Source: Candidatus Latescibacteria bacterium 4484_7 (GTDB taxonomy: Bacteria; Krumholzibacteriota; Krumholzibacteriia; Krumholzibacteriales; Krumholzibacteriaceae). Taken from it: DNA of 9,328 nt. The notes beneath the pieces were generated by a model. The model saw nothing but the letters and a program-made list of their open reading frames with translations, had not been told where the DNA came from and did no database searches. Position 1 is the stretch's first letter. Each line of letters starts with the position of its first letter. Of the stretch, positions 5,992 to 9,328 are shown in pieces. The position numbers were made by a program, and so were the translations under genes. Location: assembly GCA_002085285.1 (NCBI GenBank), contig NATK01000121.1, forward strand, positions 1 to 9,328, in the 5' to 3' direction.

Positions 5992-6716
5992 GCTACACGC
6001 TCCACGATGATTTTTTCTGCTTCTTCTTTGCGAAGGGAAATATGGCTGCTCTTCACCTCTATATCCACCGGCGAACCGAGTGGGGCTATCTTTCTGACAG
6101 TAACGATTTCATCCTTGATGAAACCCATTCCCATGAGCTTTTTTTTCAGTGCGCCGGTCTCGTTGATTCTAACGATCCTTCCCTTTTCTCCCGGCTTGAG
6201 ACGGTCGAGTGAAATGTAGCCTTCAAGCGTATCGCCGGTACCGTTATTGTCATCTAAGTTGGACATATCTTCTTCCTCTTCGGTAAAACGCCTGAGCTCT
6301 TCGAGCCATTCCGGCTTGAATCTCGTCGGGTCGTTCACGAATGCCGTGAATTTCGAGATTCGTTCAATGCTTGTTTTACTCAAGTGGTGCTCTATTCTGC
6401 AGGCATCGTTTTCGGCTGTCTCTTCGTCTATGCCGAGAACATCGCCGAGAAAGGCCTTCAGCACCTTGTGTATCGAATAGATCCGATCTGCGATCTCTGC
6501 ACCTTCTCGAGTAAGCTCAATATAACCATAAGGTTCATGAATAATCAAATTTCTTTCCTTTAACTTTCCCAGCGCCTCTATCACCGAGGATGCTTTTACT
6601 TTCAATAGGTTAGCGAGATCCTTGACTCGTGCTACCCCGCTGCCTTCCTGAGAAATCAGTATCGCTTCGAGGTAATCCTCGAGAGACGGACTCATTTTCT
6701 TCATGATTTTCGACAT
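5988..6716 (-). CDS. DtxR/MntR-family metal-dependent repressor with C-terminal FeoA domain
   Basis: 242 residues. A winged helix at about 9-70 (SPSLEDYLEAI, VKDLANLLKVKASSVIEALGKL) is followed by the DtxR-type dimerisation and metal-binding domain (about 71-145) and an acidic linker (EEEEDMSNLDDNNGTGD). An FeoA/SH3-like domain fills about 165-242 (LKPGEKGRI, LMGMGF, APLGSPVDIEV, ISLRKEEAEKIIVE). Likely metal ligands by family alignment are D14, E17, H83, C106, E109 and H110. D14 and E17 match MntR Asp8 and Glu11, while CRIEH matches DtxR, where the Cys is Cys102; MntR has Glu there. Such proteins bind DNA when loaded with Fe2+ or Mn2+. The ATG at 6716 has AAGGAG 10 bases upstream. It heads feoA-feoB-porin and is preceded by a palindrome-rich promoter, so autoregulation by iron is the likely scheme. 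Confidence 0.9.
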   Translation of the reverse strand: MSKIMKKMSPSLEDYLEAILISQEGSGVARVKDLANLLKVKASSVIEALGKLKERNLIIHEPYGYIELTREGAEIADRIYSIHKVLKAFLGDVLGIDEETAENDACRIEHHLSKTSIERISKFTAFVNDPTRFKPEWLEELRRFTEEEEDMSNLDDNNGTGDTLEGYISLDRLKPGEKGRIVRINETGALKKKLMGMGFIKDEIVTVRKIAPLGSPVDIEVKSSHISLRKEEAEKIIVERVA

Positions 6717-6726
6717 CGATCTATAG

Positions 6727-6732
6727 CTCCTT
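6727..6732 (-). promoter_or_regulatory. Ribosome binding site of the DtxR-type regulator
   Basis: AAGGAG on the minus strand, 10 bases before the ATG at 6716. It favours this ATG over in-frame Met codons at residues 5 and 8. Confidence 0.65.
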
Positions 6733-6736
6733 AATA

Positions 6737-6748
6737 CCTATTTGTAGG
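6737..6748. promoter_or_regulatory. CCTA-N4-TAGG inverted repeat just downstream of the iron promoter
   Basis: CCTA (6737-6740) and TAGG (6745-6748) flank TTTG. It falls just after the predicted transcription start (about 6750) of the iron operon. CCTA/TAGG half-sites are part of DtxR-family boxes, so this could be an additional weak repressor site; it is short enough to be chance. Confidence 0.35.
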
Positions 6749-6753
6749 ACAAT

Positions 6754-6776
6754 CTAACTATGTTAGGTCTCCCTAA
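6754..6776. promoter_or_regulatory. Overlapping DtxR-box-like operators on the iron-operon promoter
   Basis: Two inverted repeats share bases. CTAAC-TAT-GTTAG (6754-6766) lies over the -10 box, and TTAGG-TCTC-CCTAA (6763-6776) fills the -35/-10 spacer. DtxR/IdeR boxes are built from TTAGG and CCTAA half-sites around inner GTTAG/CTAAC elements, although spacing here is not the canonical 19-bp form. With a DtxR-family gene directly downstream, autorepression when metal is plentiful is the natural reading. Confidence 0.6.
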
Positions 6777-6785
6777 ATTTGTCAA
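6757..6785 (-). promoter_or_regulatory. Sigma-70-type promoter of the dtxR-feoA-feoB-porin operon
   Basis: On the minus strand, a perfect -35 TTGACA (6785-6780) and a -10 CATAGT (6762-6757, 4 of 6) are separated by 17 bp. Transcription should start near 6750, about 34 bases before the regulator's ATG. Operator-like palindromes cover the spacer and both boxes, so a bound repressor would exclude RNA polymerase. Confidence 0.6.
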
Positions 6786-6793
6786 TCAAATTT
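6775..6793. promoter_or_regulatory. Perfect 7-bp inverted repeat across the -35 box
   Basis: AAATTTG (6775-6781) and CAAATTT (6787-6793) are perfect arms around TCAAT, a 19-bp element covering the -35 box (6780-6785). It does not share the TTAGG/CCTAA sequence of the adjacent repeats. The TTTG...CAAA layout recalls sites of some MntR or Fur-type regulators, but the assignment is tentative; it may serve a second regulator or extend the repressor's footprint. Confidence 0.45.
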
Positions 6794-6851
6794 TGTGCCG
6801 ATTTCCACCTGTTGTCCCTTCGGGTTCTTATGGCTGCTTTGAAATTTTTAG

Positions 6852-6880
6852 TTGATTTAGATTCGAGCATTCTCTATAGT
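6852..6880 (+). promoter_or_regulatory. Candidate promoter for the Na+/phosphate transporter gene
   Basis: TTGATT (6852-6857) and TATAGT (6875-6880) are 17 bp apart; the -35 matches 4 of 6 and the -10 matches 5 of 6. Transcription would begin near 6887, giving a leader of about 85 bases. No clear Pho box was seen. The promoter faces away from the iron-operon promoter about 70 bp to the left. Confidence 0.45.
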
Positions 6881-6882
6881 TC

Positions 6883-6917
6883 GATTCTGATTCTTGTTTG
6901 TCTTGATTTTGATCTTG
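6883..6917 (+). repeat. Two imperfect direct repeats in the transporter leader
   Basis: GATTCTGATTCTTG (6883-6896) and GATTTTGATCTTG (6905-6917) start 22 bp apart, about two helical turns. They lie at or just after the predicted transcription start. Such spacing can suit a dimeric regulator binding one face of the helix, but the T-rich composition makes chance plausible. Confidence 0.3.
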
Positions 6918-6960
6918 CGAGCTTATTCTGAAACTGAAACCTGTATTTAACCGATTCACC

Positions 6961-6966
6961 GAGGTG
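6961..6966 (+). promoter_or_regulatory. Ribosome binding site selecting a TTG start
   Basis: GAGGTG lies 5 bases before the TTG at 6972-6974. The next in-frame ATG (Met8, at 6993) has no comparable site and would cut into the first membrane segment, so TTG is preferred. Confidence 0.65.
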
Positions 6967-6971
6967 ATTCC

Positions 6972-8633
6972 TTGAGCATAGATACTATCTTTATGCTGAT
7001 TGGAGGCTTGGGCTTTTTCCTCTACGGCATTCGTACGATGTCAGAGGGGCTGAAGAAGGTCTCGAGTGAACGGCTGAGGAATATCCTCGCTCTTCTCACG
7101 AGAAAAAAGGTTTTAGCGCTTCTCGTAGGTACCGGGGTTACAGCGGTCATACAGAGCAGCAGCGCAATGACAGTAATGGTCGTCGGTTTCGTGAATGCCG
7201 GTCTTATGACGTTGAAACAGGCGATCCCCGTCGTCCTTGGAGCGAACATCGGGACAACGTTTACCGCGTGGCTGGTGAGTTTTGTCGCGATGTTTGAGAT
7301 AACGCATTATGCATTGCCTTCGGTCGGGCTTGGGTTCTTTCTCATGATTGCTGCGAGGAAACCGAATGTCAGAAAATGGGGTGAGGTGATATTCGGTTTC
7401 GGTGTTCTCTTCGTCGGACTCGGTTTCATGAAGGATGCATTCGAGCCTCTGAGGAGCAATCCTCACATACAGGATGCGATGGTGAGTTTCAGCAGATATC
7501 CAGTCATGGGGGTCCTCGTAGGAACGGCCATGACGATGATTCTTCAGAGCAGTAGTGCCACAATCGCAATCGTACAGATGGCCGCCCTAAACGGATTGAT
7601 CGATTTTCAATCCACGATACCGCTCATACTCGGAGACAATATCGGAACTACGATAACGGCTCAGATAGCGGCGATAGGTACGAACACCGCTTCGAGGAGA
7701 GTGGCGTGGGTACACACCCTCTTCAATGTCATTGGCGTTTCTTACATGCTGATATTCGTATATATGGGCGTCTATCATAAATTGATTGAGGCGATCGTCC
7801 CGGGAGAGGTCGGGCCCAAGAATATAATGGTCCACATAGCCGTTGCGCATAGTATATTTAATATCTTCAACGCCTTGCTCTTCCTTCCGATGACGGGAGC
7901 CTTGCAGAAGCTCGCCGAAAAGATCGTGAAGCAGAAGGAGGAGCTGATCAGCATAGAGCCTCAGTATCTCGAAAGGCACCTTCTCGAAACACCGAGCCTC
8001 GCTTTAGAGCAGAGCAAAAAGGAGATCGTTCGTATGCTCGAGCTTGCAGAGTCGGCCTTGAGGGATTCTTTCGAGCTCTTTTTCACCGAAAACTTCAAGC
8101 TGGAGAAGAAGGTGGAGAGGAAAGAGGAGGCCGTTGACAACCTGCAGGCGGAGATTACCCGATATCTCATAGATATATCGATGGAGGGGCTTGCCCAGAA
8201 TGAGGCGGAGATGATTCCGGTGTTGATCCACTCTGTGAACGATATCGAGAGGATAGCCGATCACGCGGAGAATATCGTCGAAATAGCCCAGAGAAAGGTC
8301 GATCAGAATCTTCCCTTCACCGACGAGGCGAACAACGAATTGCGAAGGATGATAGACGTAACGGTCGGGATGATACAAGATGTCGGAGAGGGGCTCAAGA
8401 CCAGCGATCTGACCTATGCGAAAAGAGCTCTGCACAAGGAAGATCAGCTCAATCGAATGCAGGTCGAACTGCGGAACAGTCATGTCCAGAGATTGAACGA
8501 CGGCTCGTGCAACCTTCTCTCGGGGATTATCTTCATAGATTTCGTTGATTACCTGGAAAAGATAGGGGACCATCTCTCAAACATCGCTCAGGGGCTTCTC
8601 GGCGGGATGCGCTGGGAATCGCCGTCGGATTAG
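6972..8633 (+). CDS. Na+/phosphate cotransporter-like protein with PhoU domain
   Basis: 553 residues, normal for bacterial NptA/YjbB-type proteins. The membrane part (about 1-310) has the family's internal duplication: QSSSA at 61-65 with GANIGTT at 90-96, and QSSSA at 182-186 with GDNIGTT at 211-217. It begins with the usual IGGLGFFLYGIRTMSEGL helix. The C-terminal cytoplasmic part (about 340-545) is a PhoU-like helical bundle with the paired motifs NDIERIADHAENI and DYLEKIGDHLSNI. The family is related to animal type II Na+/Pi cotransporters; bacterial members have been linked to phosphate movement, including export in YjbB, so direction is uncertain. The gene stands alone on the plus strand, divergent from the iron operon, and ends 24 bp from a convergent gene. 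Start is TTG, supported by GAGGTG upstream. Confidence 0.9.
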   Translation: MSIDTIFMLIGGLGFFLYGIRTMSEGLKKVSSERLRNILALLTRKKVLALLVGTGVTAVIQSSSAMTVMVVGFVNAGLMTLKQAIPVVLGANIGTTFTAWLVSFVAMFEITHYALPSVGLGFFLMIAARKPNVRKWGEVIFGFGVLFVGLGFMKDAFEPLRSNPHIQDAMVSFSRYPVMGVLVGTAMTMILQSSSATIAIVQMAALNGLIDFQSTIPLILGDNIGTTITAQIAAIGTNTASRRVAWVHTLFNVIGVSYMLIFVYMGVYHKLIEAIVPGEVGPKNIMVHIAVAHSIFNIFNALLFLPMTGALQKLAEKIVKQKEELISIEPQYLERHLLETPSLALEQSKKEIVRMLELAESALRDSFELFFTENFKLEKKVERKEEAVDNLQAEITRYLIDISMEGLAQNEAEMIPVLIHSVNDIERIADHAENIVEIAQRKVDQNLPFTDEANNELRRMIDVTVGMIQDVGEGLKTSDLTYAKRALHKEDQLNRMQVELRNSHVQRLNDGSCNLLSGIIFIDFVDYLEKIGDHLSNIAQGLLGGMRWESPSD

Positions 8634-8657
8634 ACTCGGATCAGCGCCCGTGCCATG

Positions 8658-9328
8658 TCACTTCTTGCCGATCCTCTCTTCGAGGGCTTTTATTGTATCT
8701 TGAATGGCAGAGGGAAACATGCTCAAACTCGCGCTTCTCTTCATGTATTTTATCGCTTCTTCGATTCTATTCTCCCTTTCAAGGACGATTCCCATGTTGA
8801 GGTTCAGCTCTGGCGAGCCGGGGTAGAGGTTGAGCACCTCTTTGAGGATCTTCTCAGCAAGGTCGAGGTTGCCCTCCTTTATTTCTATCGTTGCGAGATT
8901 GTTGTATGCTCTCCATCCACGTGGATAGAGCTTGATAGCTCTGAGGTACATCTTTTTTGCCTCGTCGAGTTTGCCGGCCATCTGAAGTTCGGCCCCCTTG
9001 TTGAGCAGAGCCGAGACGAGGTTTGTCTTGAAGCGCCTGTTCTGCGGTTCGAGCTTCAGAGCCCTCTCGTACGCGCCGATAGCCTCGTCGAAGTGCTTCG
9101 AGTGATTGTAGGCGTATCCGAGTTTGACCCAGAAGCGGACGCTGTCAGGGTATTCGGTTACGAGTTCGTTGAGCAGGTTGATGGCATCGTCGTACCACGA
9201 TTTTTCGATAAAGGCCTCGGCCAGAGAAAGCCTGTAGGGGATACTTGTGCTGTCTATTTCCACGGCCTTCGTAAATGCTCCTACGGCGTCGATATATTGT
9301 CCGTCGTGCATGTGGATCTTGCCGAGAA
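8658..9328 (-). CDS. TPR-repeat protein, 5' end beyond the window
   Basis: 222 complete codons are visible. The frame stays open to the window edge: residues before Met at 9311 read LGKIH, which fits the first helix of a TPR, so that Met is internal and the gene is partial at its N-terminus. Six tetratricopeptide repeats follow at about 34-residue spacing, with typical elements such as YIDAVGAFTKAVEID, YDDAINLLNELVTEYPDS, FDEAIGAYERALKLEPQN, LDEAKKMYLRAIKLYPRG, LDLAEKILKEVLNLYPGS and IEEAIKYMKRS. The fourth repeat carries about seven extra residues. TPRs are protein-binding scaffolds, and no enzymatic domain is visible. The missing N-terminus prevents saying whether it is secreted, membrane-anchored or cytoplasmic. 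Confidence 0.85.
   Translation of the reverse strand, partial: LGKIHMHDGQYIDAVGAFTKAVEIDSTSIPYRLSLAEAFIEKSWYDDAINLLNELVTEYPDSVRFWVKLGYAYNHSKHFDEAIGAYERALKLEPQNRRFKTNLVSALLNKGAELQMAGKLDEAKKMYLRAIKLYPRGWRAYNNLATIEIKEGNLDLAEKILKEVLNLYPGSPELNLNMGIVLERENRIEEAIKYMKRSASLSMFPSAIQDTIKALEERIGKK

Noticed and set aside
6815..6835. Small CCCTTCGGG hairpin in the divergent intergenic region
   Set aside because: A 3-bp stem without a T-run is too weak to call a terminator or riboswitch element.
8004..8573. Minus-strand open frame of 189 codons within the phosphate transporter
   Set aside because: It is antisense to the PhoU domain, whose plus-strand motifs are clear; no start signal or domain found.
8600..8660. 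Bidirectional terminator between the convergent transporter and TPR genes
   Set aside because: Only 24 bp separate the genes. A weak GGCG/CGCC pairing at the transporter's end has no T-run, so no terminator can be supported.
9300..9311. ATG at 9311 as the true start of the TPR protein
   Set aside because: The frame stays open to the window edge, and the residues before it (LGKIH) fit the first TPR helix, so the gene is truncated by the window.

Overview
The window reads as chromosomal DNA of a Gram-negative bacterium, probably of the Fibrobacteres-Chlorobi-Bacteroidetes (FCB) group or a related candidate phylum. The reasons are a PorV/PorQ-type outer-membrane protein next to a secreted Ig/FlgD-repeat protein with a type IX-secretion-like C-terminus, an OprB-like porin, and strong AAGGAG-type ribosome binding sites with frequent TTG starts. 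The lineage is an inference. No transposase, phage gene, tRNA, rRNA or CRISPR array was seen.

Layout, left to right. (1) 36-2700, minus strand: a two-gene surface unit. The promoter at 2738-2767 drives a 566-residue secreted Ig-like/FlgD-like repeat protein, followed 19 bp later by a PorV/PorQ-family barrel. (2) 2778-6716, minus strand: a ferrous-iron uptake operon in the order DtxR-type regulator with a fused FeoA domain, feoA, feoB, OprB-like porin. Junctions are tight: a 4-base ATGA overlap, an 11-bp gap, and an 11-base overlap. As given, feoB is split by a one-base frameshift near 5219-5230. (3) 6717-6971: a divergent intergenic region. It holds the iron-operon promoter, which is buried in overlapping inverted repeats, and a plausible promoter for the gene to the right. 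(4) 6972-8633, plus strand: a Na+/phosphate cotransporter-like protein with a C-terminal PhoU domain. (5) 8658-9328, minus strand: a TPR-repeat protein that runs off the right edge.

How the genes may work together. The regulator would sense intracellular Fe2+ (or Mn2+) and shut its own promoter through the palindromes over the -35 and -10 boxes. FeoA and FeoB would move Fe2+ across the inner membrane. The co-transcribed OprB-like protein, which has a lipobox-like signal sequence, is a candidate outer-membrane entry step. The PorV-like protein could be the shuttle or partner for the secreted repeat protein beside it.

Most notable points: the feoB frameshift and its very short linker between GTPase and membrane domain; the mixed DtxR/MntR ligand set of the regulator; the dense operator-like region; and the porin in a feo operon. 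Nothing here proves a wholly new system, but the four-gene iron cassette is unusual enough to check for conservation.
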